From: Bostrychus sinensis
Lineage: Eukaryota > Chordata > Actinopteri > Gobiiformes > Eleotridae
Direction: 5' to 3'
Assembly: GCA_020698575.1 (NCBI GenBank)
Contig: CM036239.1
Location: 11,059,263 to 11,123,262 of the forward strand
DNA: 64,000 nucleotides
Part shown: in pieces, positions 48,009 through 60,765 of the stretch
Layout of the letters: each line of letters begins with the position of its first letter
How positions within the stretch are numbered: the stretch's first letter is position 1
The notes under the pieces: generated by a model
Database searches by the model: none
What the model saw: the letters and a program-made list of their open reading frames with translations, nothing else
Told to the model about the DNA's origin: nothing
Position numbers and translations under genes: made by a program

Positions 48009-51000
48009 ATGGCCCGGACCGGCCCTGGGTCCCAGTTCTACCATAGGAACATCAGACTGGACTCCTTCCTGAAGCGGAACACGAAGCGGGCGGTGTACGA
48101 GCGGATTCGGGCCTATGAAGCGTGCGTGGTTCAGTCAGACTCCATCAATAAAGTTTACATGCATGTTATACTGAGCGATGAGCGCGTGTACCTGACGGAG
48201 GTCCCGCCGCGCACTCTCACCTCCGCCTTCAGCTTCAGCTCCCTGAGGGGCCTTGAGCTGGTGAGTGCTCGACAGCAATGACAGGAGGTTACTTCGTTAT
48301 AGGCTACATTGAGTAGCATTGCACTTGTTTTAGCCTACTAATTCTCTATAAAATTATAGGTTATAATTAGGCCTGTTTCATTTTCAAAGCACGGCACCAC
48401 ATTAAGGAGAAAAAAAAAATAAAAAAATTTAAATTTGTTTTTGGTGCCCTTGCTGGACTGGACTGAAAGTTCGCATACTTCTCCTGTGAATTAGCCCACT
48501 ACTCACCGGAGGAGCCTGGTTTTGCTGGTATTGGCTGATGGTTAGTTAGATAGTTAATTAGATAATTCAATTATTGAAACTGCAAAGTTTAAATTGTGCA
48601 GCTTGTATACAGAGTATATGACACAACCCGTGGCTTGTATCACACAGGTTACATGTGTCTGTTAAGTAAGTGGCTTATCCTGTTTGAGCCGTGTTAAACT
48701 AGGCCTACTTAGATTACACTTATCACTTCCTTCAAGCCTTCAAAGTTTCAGGTTTCAGGTCACTCAAGTTATTCAAACCACATTACACATAACTATAGAC
48801 CCATGGCTAAGATGACCTTATCGTCCTCAAGTCAGCCCTGTGTCATCTCTCTGAATATTGTTTACAAACACATGCTTTAACTGCAGTTCTGCTCTCTCAG
48901 TGGATGCAGAGCTGTTGCTCTATTTCAACAATTATAAACTATAAGCTTTTGAATTAAAATCTTGGGAAACCTTACCAGTATTAAGACATTAAAACAGAGT
49001 CTAATGCAGTCATTGTGTAATTACTACACTAAGGCTCCATTATGTCACATATGTTTGAGTTTAGTGGTTAAACTTCTCTAGTTAATCTTATTCAAACATT
49101 AGACTAAAAATGCAGTATCTTTTGCTTGTATTTGTGAGCGACAACATAATATAAATTCAGAAAAGTGTGTCAGTATTGGACTAATAAGTGACTTTCTAGA
49201 CCTTCAGTCGAAATATTCACTACTTCAATCTAGATATTCACAATTTGATTTTTTAACTACTTTCATCAGGTCTGAACCATTTATTCTATGAATAAAATAA
49301 ACACATTCATTTCAATTTTATTTTCATATTTATTTTTCAGCTATTACTTTACTTCATGCAGAGTTTTACATGTGCAATGCTCTGCTTTATGCCAAGTTAG
49401 TAGTTAATCCAATCAGATATGATTGTTACTGTTTTCACTGTTTATCATTTAAAGAATAAATCAGTCTAAATCTCAAAAACACTGTTTTCTCTCTTTGCAG
49501 ATCAATGACCTCCCAGATTTTCTTAGCAGGAAGGACAGGGAACGGTGTCAGCACATAAAAATTGTCTACGTCCCAGAGAAGCCTTCCACAAAGGGACAGA
49601 GTTGGCTGCAAAGCAATGACCAGGTGTTTGCACTGGATCCTCCCTTTCGCAGCATCAGCCCACTTAAACCAGATGGTAATGACTTGATTTTATTTGATCC
49701 TGATAATTATTTAGGAAGCTCCTCCACCAGCTGAGGAAGCAGCAGTCGTGTTGGCATTGTTTTATTTCATTAGTAGTAAAGTGAGAACCAGCTGCCTCTG
49801 TGGTGACTGCTTCTCTGCGTTGGTTTCTTTTCTTGTAACATTAACCACCTTGTGTTGTCGCCTCCACAGGATATGCTGCACACAGGTAAGCATTACACAA
49901 ACACACAAACTCACACACACAACACATGTCTGATACCTAACAGCTACCATATGTGAGAATTTTATTTTGTGAATTGACTGTTACTATTATGCAGTGCTTT
50001 CAGTTGAGTTGTATTCTGTGCTTACAATGCCAGTAAACCTACTTTTTTGTCTATTCTTTTCTATTCCAATACCACATTTTTTCAAACCAGTATGAGTCCT
50101 GATTGGCCGTTGCCAAAGTTGGGAGTGAAAATATAAAAAATCAAGCATGTTTGATATTTACGATTCGAGATCGCGGAGGCTCCAAGAGTCGTGACATAAT
50201 CTTCCTGACACCACACATGACATAAGGGATGTCACGACAAGTAATGCCACGCCTTTCAGAACTCAGGGAGAGGCAAATTGGGCGATTACTCCTCTAGTGT
50301 GTCCCCAGCTAGTTTTCAAGTTTCTTAAGATTTTAAATCCTCTAGTGTGTCACCAATTTTACTTTTATGACTGTGTCTTGTAGTCACATAGACAGACAAA
50401 CTTTTAAATCTATAAAATGTTTCTAGCCTTCTTGGGGAAGTATGTGCATACTTGTATTTCCTGGCTTAGCCTACACTCAGAATTAAATGTCACCACCATT
50501 TTAAGTACAGCTTTGCATAGCTACATTAAATCATGAAAGGAAATACTTTTCTTTTTGACCAGCAATATAACCAACTTGGTCAGTCAGGTAAAGTAAGGAA
50601 AAAGTTAAATTAGTTATGAGCCATTTGAGACAAGGAGAGTCAGTGTACAAGTCAGCTAAGAGTGACAGAGATCACTTGGATGGTTACATCCAAGACATTT
50701 CATTCTACTTCTCGGATAAAAGATAGAACATGATTTCTAGAAATTTCTTAGTTGTTTTTGACTCTTTCTTATGTGTTTAAAAAGCTGGGAAATGTATTTA
50801 CTTCATTAGGACAGAATAGCTTTGGAGAACCTTTGTGGAAGTTAAATTGTTGGCCTTTCATCTTGTCAGTGTATTAAAATGGCCTTTTATTAAACATTCT
50901 TATTATTTGAGATGTTTTCATTTGAATTCTTTCTGTTTTTATCTGCCCCAAGCCCTATTTACACGGTCAAACCCAGCCGATCTGCCTCCTGTCCAAACCA

Positions 51001-54000
51001 AGAGACATTGGGTCTACAAGTCCCTCACCCTCCCACCAGGCCCCACTCTTCTGCCTCCATGTACCCCTTCACTACTGATCAGCGCACAGGAAACACTCAC
51101 TCTGGCCAGGTACACACTGCATTCATGTGTTTATTACTGCTACTTTATTGTGTCCAGTAACCAAACTAAACTACTGATAAAAATATAAGAACTCCTGTGG
51201 ATTAAATCGGCCTGTCATGTTTTAGGTGCCCCGAAGAGTTGGCCTACTTTTGTCGGGTTTTTTGAAAAGAGACAGAGAGGCTAACGAGGCTGAGTTGCAT
51301 CTGTACCCTCTTTCACCATTGTCCACACTTTACCTCAATTTACAGAGCTCATGGACCAGCTTCATTATTGTGAGTTGTCATGGTATCTTACTGTATATAC
51401 TATTGACTTTAGTAGAAAAAAAAAAGTTTCTGCTTGCTCTGATGACATTTATTTAAGGCCACTCTCACTTTTTTGTAGAGGTCCACTCTGATTTTAGACC
51501 CACTTTACAGGAAAAAGTACTGCACCTCATCTTCCATCTCAACAGGAAAACATCTTCCAGTTGTCGGGTAAAGATACAAGGTTTACAGCCTCAAGGTTTA
51601 TTGCCTCTGTATAACAGGTTGTTTTCACGTTCAATAATCTATTTATGTTAAAAACTCAGAAGGAGGGCAGGAGCCAGTATTGCTATATTGGTTAGACACA
51701 AATTTATGAAATAAAGATAAAAGAAAATCCACAAATGTTGAACCTGATCATTTTTGGGTCCACAACCTCACTGTAATTGTCTAAAAAGCTATTTCTTCTA
51801 ATGACAATCACACCTGGATGACTGAGAAATATCACGACTTTTTATGTTTATAGTAAAAAATCCTTTCACCTTATTAAATTTGTGCTGACTGAGGGGCGCA
51901 TTGAGCTTTGTGCCAGTTTTTGTTTCATGTTGACACACCCAGTTATTGCAGAGATATTAACCATAAACTCCACAAAACATCTACATATGTTTAGCGGCGG
52001 ATTCTTCCATAGATGTTTTTTTCCTGCCCTCCATCTCAGTATCACAGTATAACTACTATAACCTAATAAAGTGTCTGAGTTATGTGTTCAGCTGGGAGCA
52101 GACGGCACATTTGTTCGCTCAACTTAACGCCGAGCTGCTGCAGGAAGGCCTCAGTGTGGAGAGCCTGTACCTGTTACTGCAAGAGTTACACACAGCCGCT
52201 CATCGAAGCATCACACTGCGCAGACTCTTTTGGAGAGTAAGATGCTCATTTGCATTGTACAATTGCAGTTATTTTAATTGTAAAGCAGATTATCTCAAAA
52301 TTATTCCACGTCTTTCTGTCTTTCAGTCAAATGACTTGTGCCTCTTCCTGGTTCAGACTCTGGAGGATGGCCTTGGCGGCAGTCAGAGTGGCGTTTACAC
52401 AACAGATCGCCTTCTGTAAGCGTCACTGCTTGTGCTTTTACTTGGATTTTCCCAGTGTACTTAGCACAGACTAAAGCCTCTCGGAGATGTCCTTCCTTGA
52501 ACTGGCAGCTAGTGTTGAACTACTACCAGATGAAGTTGTTTTTTATGAAATTTTGATTACTTCATTATACCATCCCATTAGAATAATCTTTATATCTGTG
52601 GTTCCCAACCTTTTTTGTCTCGTGTACCCCCTGGGCTTTTACCCCCTTACTCATACGCGTTGAAAATTCTTTAAAATTGTAATAAAAAAATAAATAAAAG
52701 CATCTGTTTTTGTTAGTTCAAAGACAGTTTATAGTTAATTTGTTATAAATGTTGGTTCTCCAGCACTTTTTGGTGAAACTCAAATTCAAAATTAAATACA
52801 TAATAATCTTCCTGTCTTTAAAATAAAATATAAAATAAAAAATAAAATAAACTGTTTTTACATATATTTAGTATATATTTTAATGTTCAAAAATCTTAAA
52901 AAATGAAAATAAACTATAAATAATAATCTTCATAACAAATTTACTACAAAGAAAAAAGAAAAGAATTGTATTTACTCCCTTTTTAAACAAACTAACTTAC
53001 TAACTTAAACCTAAAAATCATGCAACAAAATGCTCGCGTACCCCTAGGGGTCCCCATACCCCTGGTTGGGAAACACTGCTTTACATTAACCTTTAAAGTA
53101 ATTGAAGTAAGGGGGGTCTACAATTTTTCATTAAATTTAATACCCTTTCACAGCATTTTTAGATTATTTTACTGATGAATGAAGGATGTATTAACACCAC
53201 AATGTGTGCTGTTTACACAAGAAATGCAGCAAGTTTTTCTTGAACAGAAGACATTTATGGTCTTTTGAGACAAAGCTGGAGAACATTAAAACGTTTCAAC
53301 AGCTCAACAACAAGGCTTTAAACAGCCAGCGTTTGTAAATTACAATATTTATAACTAATAAAGAGAACACAATTCATCTGAAAATATTAGCCTCACTAGG
53401 CCTGTAAATTTGGATTGCATAGCACGCACTGCACAGACTCACACAGTTAAATGCATACCCAGACATTAAATAGCCTAAACAAACAGTTAAAAGGCACTAA
53501 AATAAATACATGGCCCTTGTGGCAATTTATAATTTTTGTGACAATGAACAAACACACAGCAAAAATAATCTTGGAACATTAAGTTGGTAGGCCTAAGCGC
53601 CGCCAATAAAGAAATGTGTTATTCTTCTTTGAGACATTTGGGAATAATTCAGTGGTTGTTAGCCAACTAATCATCTCTAGCCATGAGCCTTTTCGCCCAG
53701 TAAAGTCACGTAAAAAACACAGAAGAAATTTAAATAATGATTAAATAAAAATAAAAAAACATAACAGTGGATTTTAAGTATTACAATTACAATGCATTAA
53801 ACACACACTCACATGTATAATAAAATATAGTTTATTTTTGTAATCCTTTTGGGGTTGCAGTTACAACTTCCCCAACAGTTGGGGGTGCTAGAGTAAAATT
53901 TGCCCTAGTCCATGCTTGTCTGCTGCTTCAAGAGCCTTTGAAATGGACTGTGATTCATTTTACCTCTTGATTAGTCCAAGTATTTTTGTTTTTAGTGCTG

Positions 54001-55196
54001 TTAATACTTAATAGTATGAGGTATTATTTTAGAAGAAGTGAAGTAAAATGTAAAACTCACCATCTTCTCGTGTTTCTGTGTAGAATGAGCACTCTGACGG
54101 CCCAGACGCTTGCTGTCATGTTTAGAGAAACTGAGGTTGAACCCGCCAGACTGAACCTGCTCTCTGCTAACAAGTAAATATGCTTGTTGTTTTACCACAA
54201 TGTGCATAATTATAAAGGGAAGGAGGGCAAAAACTCTTGAATACACTGTTCAGATGTTTTGTTTTCATACAGTGGTACCCTTGCCTCCAGAATGCTGTTG
54301 GCTTTGATTTGTGATTCAGAGCCTCAGACTCCAAATGCCTCTAAGGTATCCCGGAGTTTGTTAGTTTGTTCACAATTATTATTAATACTGTTGTTGTTGT
54401 ATTTTGATCATTTGTAGCCATTTTCTTTCTGCCCTAAAGATTCAAGTTTTTCTAGCAGAGTATTTGGATGCTGCCTGCTCACTGCTCTTTGAACTACTGC
54501 TTCTGGGCCACGAGGTGTGTAAGATTGTAAATTTTCCACCTTGATTTTTTTTTCTCTCCTTTGTGTTACAGTAGCTTTTTAAAAGCTGTGTCTCAGCTGG
54601 TCCTTAACCAATAAAACATACTCTGTGTCACACAGTGCAATTATTTTGTGTTCCAGATAAGCAGGTATTCCTTGTCTGACCATATCTTATCTGTTGGCTG
54701 GATACTTCAAGTTCTGCAGCCACATCCTCACCTGGTAAACACTGCTACATAAAAAAAATCAAGCCAATAAATACTAAAGCACATATTTATTAAATGCTAG
54801 TCTCATGCTCAAGTCTGTCTTTCCCTTTGCAGTTGTCCTTCATTGGTTACCAGGCTCTGCAGGTGGTGCTGGTCCTGTCCAGTCCTCAGGAGTCCTCCAC
54901 TCTAAGTCCAGTACAGTCTGTGCTGTTGTTCCAACGCTGTCGCCTCCTGCTGGCCAGTGTGCAGTACAGCAACCACCTTAAACAACATCTCAAGTCCAAC
55001 TTCAGAGAGGAGTTCAGGTTTGCTACATCAAAATCACTCAAACACAAATTAATCAGAGAAATAATGATTAATGTTTTGATGTTACAGGTATTCAGTAAAT
55101 GTTTCATGTGCTGAGGCGAAGCTGTCGCCTCACTATCCCATCAGCTCAACGATACAGCGACTGGTTGAGCAGATACAGACACTTATCCTGCACTGA
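48009..55196 (+). CDS. c12orf56: C12orf56 homologue, 14 coding exons including a 16-nt microexon
   Basis: Exons 48009-48260, 49501-49675, 49870-49885, 50953-51109, 51226-51369, 51479-51567, 52092-52236, 52327-52415, 54084-54173, 54273-54345, 54440-54514, 54657-54734, 54833-55017, 55088-55196 encode 558 residues (human 622). Resemblance to human C12orf56 is clear: RNIRLDSFLKR and YEACVVQSDS with VYLTE at the N-terminus, DLPDFLSRKDRERCQHIKIV, ELHLYPLSPLSTLYLNLQSS, TLAVMFRETEVEPARLNLL and REEFRYSV near the end. The middle is Pro/Ser-rich and poorly conserved. No catalytic motif, signal peptide or membrane segment is evident; the function is unknown. Introns 6 and 8 host transposon copies. Confidence 0.92.
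48261..49500. other. Intron 1 of the C12orf56 homologue
   Basis: A 1.24-kb AT-rich intron with an A-rich tract at 48410-48440. No repeat or exon is recognised. Confidence 0.5.
51654..52048 (-). repeat. Unnamed miniature element family, copy C
   Basis: Inverted relative to copies A and B. The left end GGAGGGCAGGAGCCAGTATT equals the end block of copy A. The interior contains the reverse complements of CACAACCTCACT, GCAGAGATATTAACCATAAA and TTTGTGCC blocks. The right end CCTGCCCTCCATCTCAGTAT closes the inverted repeat. It fills most of intron 6 of the C12orf56 homologue. Confidence 0.75.
52596..53078. mobile_element. hAT-type miniature element, copy 2 (GTTTCCCAACC family)
   Basis: The left end is CTGTGGTTCCCAACC and the right end CCCTGGTTGGGAAACACTG. 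The flanks CTTTATAT (52588-52595) and CTTTACAT (53079-53086) match at 7 of 8 bases, as expected for hAT. Same family as 20770-21367 in the opposite orientation. It sits in intron 8 of the C12orf56 homologue. Confidence 0.85.
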
Positions 55197-57219
55197 GACA
55201 CTTTGTAGCTTTTTAAACATGTTATAGCTTTAATATGAATAATGTTGTGAATTTCAGCTGTAATTGTTTTTATGTTATACATCTGTGGTATCCACAGTAT
55301 AATTTTGTAGTACATCAGTTGTGGCAACATTAAATACTTTTAATACAATACTCTTCTTTGCTATATTATTATGCACTTTATAAAGAAAAAAACTGTTTTG
55401 TTGCCTAAAATAACTGTAAATAATTATAATTGCTGTGATTACTAAATCTAAGCCAAACAATGGATACATTTGTGATACACTAAACTTTTCATCTTAGCAA
55501 AGTTGCTTGAGAAAAGGTGACCTTTTTAAGACAAAATTAAGTATAACTTAAAGCACCAAATGTACCCAATATGACACTGTATATGAGAGAGTAAATTAGT
55601 ATTTTGCACTAACAACTATTAAACCTCTATAGCATGTGTATAAACTATTGTACCAGTCTTTTTATTGGTTGTTTGATGGCCTGTATTTTTGTCTGCTTCA
55701 CTATAACCATGTTGTGTTTCATGGCCAGCGGGAGCCGTGATCAGATGATTTATGTGGCTTTGCTGCTGGGTAAATCCATCAGACCTGGGGCAAGTAGCAG
55801 CAGGACATGAAAGATGGAGTGATTACTGCAAAACTCTGCAAACAAAGTTCCAAATCCATATTGGGCCACCAAACATCAGAGTCATAATTCATATAACAAT
55901 AAGTGTTGATAGCAAAAATACCACAAAAATTCTGGTTGTAAAAATAGCCTAATTTAGACTACTGTATGTATTAAGATTATTTGACTGGTTTTGGGAATTT
56001 AAGTAACCGAGAGATGCATTTGGCATTTTATTGTGAGACTCTGAGTGGTCCCAGAACACTGTCCAGTGATTAGTTTTACAGTTGATTCAAAAATAAGGTG
56101 TTTTGTGTTGTATAATATTTATAAACTATAAACCACAGTATATATCTTTATTTTACTTGTACCATAGCAAAGCAGGCCAAGTAGGCTGCTTTAGCACTTC
56201 TCTATGCTGCATGGTTTAGTATAAAACCACCATTTATCCATAGATCCACTGGCCCTGGGTCTTGGTGTAGTGCTGTTAATTGATCTTTGTGTTGTAGTTG
56301 TTGTTCCACAGAAGAGCTTTGGATTTAAAGCTCTTTTTTCATGGTATATTTTATACACATTTTTATCTCAGTGCATTCCTACAGGGCTTTGTATACTTGA
56401 TTTATTTATTAAATTTTTGTCATTATGGAAAGATGAATGTAGGCTGGTAAGCTACAAATTAATTGCATCTTGGGGATAAATAAAGTTTTTCTGATTCTGA
56501 TTCTTAAAACTAGATTACTCCCATTTGGTTAAATAATGTATGTAGGCCCTATACACTAAAAAAACACAACCCCACAAAACGTTATTAAGCGACACTAACG
56601 TGGGTATATATGAGGCGGGAATCATCACAGTATACCCACTACAAAAATGTAGGCTACACCACTGAGTGTGACTACAGTTATCCTCAGTGTGAAACTGTTC
56701 ATGTTGGCCCTGACCTCAGGATTGGCTGTGATTGGGTGGGAATGAGTTACTGAAAAGTGAATAAATTAATGGTATGTTCTGTTTGTTTGAATTAAGTTTT
56801 TGACACATTAAACCTACCTGACAGTATTTTTTCCAAATATTTTTTGTATGTGCCATTTTCACCTAAGCTTCCCATTTCCTAACTCTGTTTAAAAAGTGTG
56901 TGAGTGTTTGGTTTTAATCCAACCTAACCTTTCTGGGCACAGGGATGTTCCTGCATTAGCAGGCCAGGAGATCCTATCAGCATGTTTGGGTAGTAATAAT
57001 GTATGAGATGTAATTTGTATATTATGGAGCACTGAATTTTGTGTGTAGCCCATCAGGAAACAGAGATCTAATGGTTTTGTTTGTTGTATAGCTACCTGTT
57101 GTTCAGTCTTATCAGTTCTGAGCCGAAAAACACAAAGTGGACGGTGTATGCCTGAAATAGAAGTGTTCAGGGTCTCCAAATGTTTACACCCATCTACAAG
57201 GGCATTATATTCAACAAAC
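55197..57219. other. Intergenic region, no gene seen
   Basis: Follows the stop codon of the C12orf56 homologue. AATAAA-like sites near 55290-55340 could end its transcript. A short GGGGATAAATAAAGTTTTTC plus TGATTCTGATTCT motif at 56470-56502 looks like the 3' tail of a decayed LINE. Nothing else is recognised. Confidence 0.5.
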
Positions 57220-57405
57220 AACGGCACAGTGGTTAAGTGGGGCCTTTCTGTGAGGACTTTGCATGTTCTCCCTGTGTCTGGGTGGGTTTTCCTCTGGGTG
57301 CTTTGCATGCACAATAGGCTAATCCCCTAGTGAGATACTCCTGACCAGGATCTGGAGAACAAATTTCCCTATGTGGACAATAAAGTCTACCTTAGCTGTA
57401 AGTGA
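57220..57405 (+). repeat. SINE-like element (GGCACAGTGGTTAAGTGG)
   Basis: Begins ACGGCACAGTGGTTAAGTGG, continues TTTGCATGTTCTCCCTGTGT and GGGTGGGTTTTCCTCTGGGT, and ends TCCCTATGTGGACAATAAAG. The first part resembles the tRNA-like head of common fish SINEs. The opposite-strand ORF across it is an artefact. Confidence 0.6.
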
Positions 57406-57841
57406 AGCTGTACTCTAAGCAAAATAAATACCAGCTTTATTGAATTCCCAGAATAATTAGTGGAATATGGATTGTTTATTTAGCTTGTATGGTGTGAAAA
57501 CAAGAGGAAACTGTTAACTTGCCATATTAAAAGCAAAAAAAAAAAAAAAAAAAAAAAAAGAAGGCAGGTGAACTTGGGGCCCTGAAGTAAAAGAAAGCAT
57601 TGAGATTCTGAATAACTCCAACATACAATAAAACCAGTGAATGTAACAACAATAGTATGTAAAAGTAGACTTGTGTACTTCATACTTTGCAGGCTTTTTG
57701 TGCCAATGGTAGTTTTATGTCAAACCATAGTAAACTAATATAAAACTACTGAATACATGAAAATTTGTCTATTTTGGGAAACACCCAACAATAACTACAC
57801 TCTCTTTGATGTTTTAGTCTTAATATATGAACAAAGGTGCA

Positions 57842-58930
57842 AGAAGTATTGTCTCAAGCTGATCTCAAGTAAGGGTACTGTTACTTCAAAATAATATTAC
57901 TAAAGTAGAAGTAAATGAAGTAAAAATGTGTAAAACTTTACTTGTGTTCAAATTACTACTACTATAATTGTACTCTAGGTATACATAATTCTACAACATA
58001 GTTTAGTCTTCATCTGTTAGCATAAGTGGAATAAGTAAAGGTACTGTTACTTCAAAAAAGTAAAAGTATTTCACACAGACTCAGCAACTCATGAATGTGT
58101 TAAATGTGTGGAATTTTGCTGGAAAAAAATTGTGCTAAAAATGTAGTGGAGTAAAAAGTACAGATGCTTGCTCTATGAACTTAAGCTTTGTAAAACTTAC
58201 CTAAGTACTTTTACTTCATTATATTCCACCACAGCTACAGAGTACTTCAACTGCTGCTACTACTACAACCAAAGTACAACTATACCAATACTACTATTAT
58301 ACCTAGAGTGTGCTATCTATACAAAACACTTACTTGTTTAAGGAATTTAAAAATTTACTTCAGTGAAATTATTTTCTTCTAAAAAAAAAAGTACACAAGT
58401 AAATTACTTGAGTAAAAGTATCTAACTAGTTTCCATCTTTTTTTACTGAAGTTAAAGTACAGATAAAGGAGCAAAAATTTACTCACATATGAATTTCTAC
58501 TCAAGTAAAAGTATAAAAGTACTTACTTTCAAATGTACTTGTGAGTAAAATGTATTTCGCTTAGATTGAAGAACTAATTAATCTGTTAAATGTGAGGGAT
58601 TTTGCTGAAAAACAAATTGTTAATGGTGCAATAGAAGAGACTAAATTTGTAGGTAAGGCTTTTCTGAAGAGTACTTCTTTACTGCAGCTTTTATACTCAT
58701 GTACTGTGTCTACAACAAGGACACGGTAAAAACTAATGATTTAAACCAAAGTCAAAATACTTTTTACTTCAAACCAATTCAAGAAAAGTAACAGAGTAAA
58801 AAATACAGATATTTGCTCTAAAATATAGTGAAGTAAAAGTAAAAGTTCCCCTTGTAAAATGTACTCATGTAAAGTACAGATACATGAAAACTGTACTTAA
58901 GTAAAGCAACTAAGTACTTTTACTTCGTTA
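57842..58930. repeat. TACTTTTACTT-rich repeat cluster
   Basis: Alternating AAAGTA/TACTTT and CAAGTA/TACTTG motifs in both orientations for about 1.1 kb, ending GTACTTTTACTTCGTTACAT. Related to the element at 19774-20568 by its motifs, but probably two or more overlapping copies. Clear ends and target duplication could not be placed. Confidence 0.55.
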
Positions 58931-59157
58931 CATTCCTCAACTGACAAAAGCCCAGATCTAAGCAGAGGAGACGACTGACGCTAACTTCCTGGAAACTGTT
59001 GCAGTAAATTCCAGTGAGATCACAGGCCTTCTTTTCTGTTGCCTCCTCACACAAAACTGTTGAAGTATCCTTGCCAAAGTATGAGCGGCACATTATCTGG
59101 CAGTCCCGCCTCTGACCTTTGACCTTTCGCTTTACCTCACACATTGCCCATCCTTCA
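58920..59157 (-). other. Unassigned Cys-rich open frame, possible orphan exon
   Basis: On the minus strand a frame from about 59157 reads DEGWAMCEVKRKVKGQRRDC and continues with regularly spaced cysteines to about 59000 before running into the repeat at 58930. A CTGTAAG just before it could serve as a splice acceptor. The composition looks protein-like but I recognise no family, and no partner exon was found. Confidence 0.2.
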
Positions 59158-60054
59158 TCTTACAGTTTTCATTTACACAGCTCTTGATGCTAAGCTCGAG
59201 TAGCTTGTGTAATCAGCAGAGCAAACACTCAAAATGATTTTTGTATCTTCAAGGTTTCAGACTTCACTTACATAATCCTGAGCGGTACATGAGGGAACCA
59301 AAAAAAAAAAAAAAAAAACTTTTTGAAGGCCAAACAGTGATGACCAACACAGGAGATAATTAAAAAAAAAAAGAGAACTAAGACCTTCTATTGAGCTTTT
59401 TTTTTTTTTCTATTAGCCAGAAAGGTTATTGAATGTACTGAAAGAAAATACTTTGGAAACCAGGAGAATAAGATTTGAGTGCACAATCGAATGAGGTTAT
59501 TAAAGAAACAAAATTGCAATAATAATAGCAGCAGTAACTAAGACTTGTGGGACTAGGTGGTATTGAATACAGTCTAATAATGTCCCTAGTGCAGTTTTCT
59601 TTATAGAAATCAGTAGTATTATGTTAAGTACAAGTCAGTCGAGGTGCGGCTTTACCGGTTAAATTGCTTTGTGATTAATGCTTTTCCCCGGGAACAAAAG
59701 CAATCTTACCAGACAAGCTTTTAAGATTGGTGAATGGGGAATGACTGCTTAAAATGGGCTGCTATTACTGCAATCCATATGTTTATCACTTCCATCTGCA
59801 GAAGGCTACATGATTTCTGTGCCTGCATGGCCTTGCCTTTATTTTTACCATAAAAGGTGAAAAAGATAAACTAGGAAAATACAGATAATTCAAACTTACA
59901 AACACACTAATTGATTCCCTTGGGAAGATCCGATTGGGGCATTGCTTTGCTGTAAACACATTTTTACACAGGGACATACCAACTGGGCTTCTGTAGCAAA
60001 CCGGGTCTGGTATGGATTGGGACTTTTAAACAAAGACGGTGTTTTTTAAATAAT
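59158..60054. other. Intergenic, no gene seen
   Basis: AT-rich, with A-runs at 59301-59318 and a T-run at 59399-59411. No recognisable exon or named repeat. Confidence 0.5.
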
Positions 60055-60765
60055 AATATTACATTTTATTTATAAAGCGCTTTTCTAGACACTCGAAGAC
60101 GCTGAAACAAAGCAACCAAACATTAAACACAGACAGAGTTAACATTAAACAGGTGGGTCTGGAGCAGGTTTTTGAAGGTGGGGAGGTCGGTGCAATCACT
60201 GAGCTGTTTGGGGAGTGACTTCCAGAGGCGTGGGGGCAGCAGTGGAGGAGGCTCTGCCCCCCCAGGTTTGGAGCTGGGTCCTGCAGTGGAGGGACAGGAG
60301 GTTGGCGTCAGAGGAACGTAGAGTAGGAGATGGGGTGTGATGATGGAGCAGGTCTGTGAGGTAAGAGGGGGAGGATTTTGACGTGTATGCGCAGAGGGAC
60401 GGGGGGCCAGTGGAGGCTTTGAAGGACAGGGGTGATGTTGGCAGAGTTTTGTATGTATAGCAGTTTGTTGAGTGTTTCGGAGGGGGTACTGTAGAGAAAA
60501 CTATTGCAGTAGTCGATTCTGGAAGGGATGAAGGTGCGGATGAGGCTTTCAGCTGCAGAGAAGGAGCGGGATGAATGAAGTCGGGCAATATTTTTCAGAT
60601 GGAAGAAGGCGGTCCAGGTTATTTGGTTGATGTGCATTTCAAAGGAGAGGTTCAAGAAGTAAAGGTGCGCTGCGGTGTAACTAAGATGGTAGTGCGTGCC
60701 TTGACATTGTGAGTGGACTCTGACAGTTGATGATAGCGGTTGATAATGATGATGATTCATAACAA
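60055..60765 (-). pseudogene. LINE 3' end (L2/CR1-like)
   Basis: On the minus strand, split over two frames: FEMHINQITWTAFFHLKNIA, ESLIRTFIPSRIDYCNSFLY, then LQSLHWPPVPLRI and a C-terminus LWKSLPKQLSDCTDLPTFKN. This is the thumb and C-terminal region of an L2/CR1-type reverse transcriptase. At least one frameshift is present. The 3' end near 60060 reads TTATAAAGCGCTTTTCTAGA in reverse or forward context, typical of this tail. Confidence 0.75.

Noticed and set aside
56889..57314. 141-codon minus-strand ORF
   Set aside because: Runs antisense through a SINE-like repeat and has no recognisable protein content.
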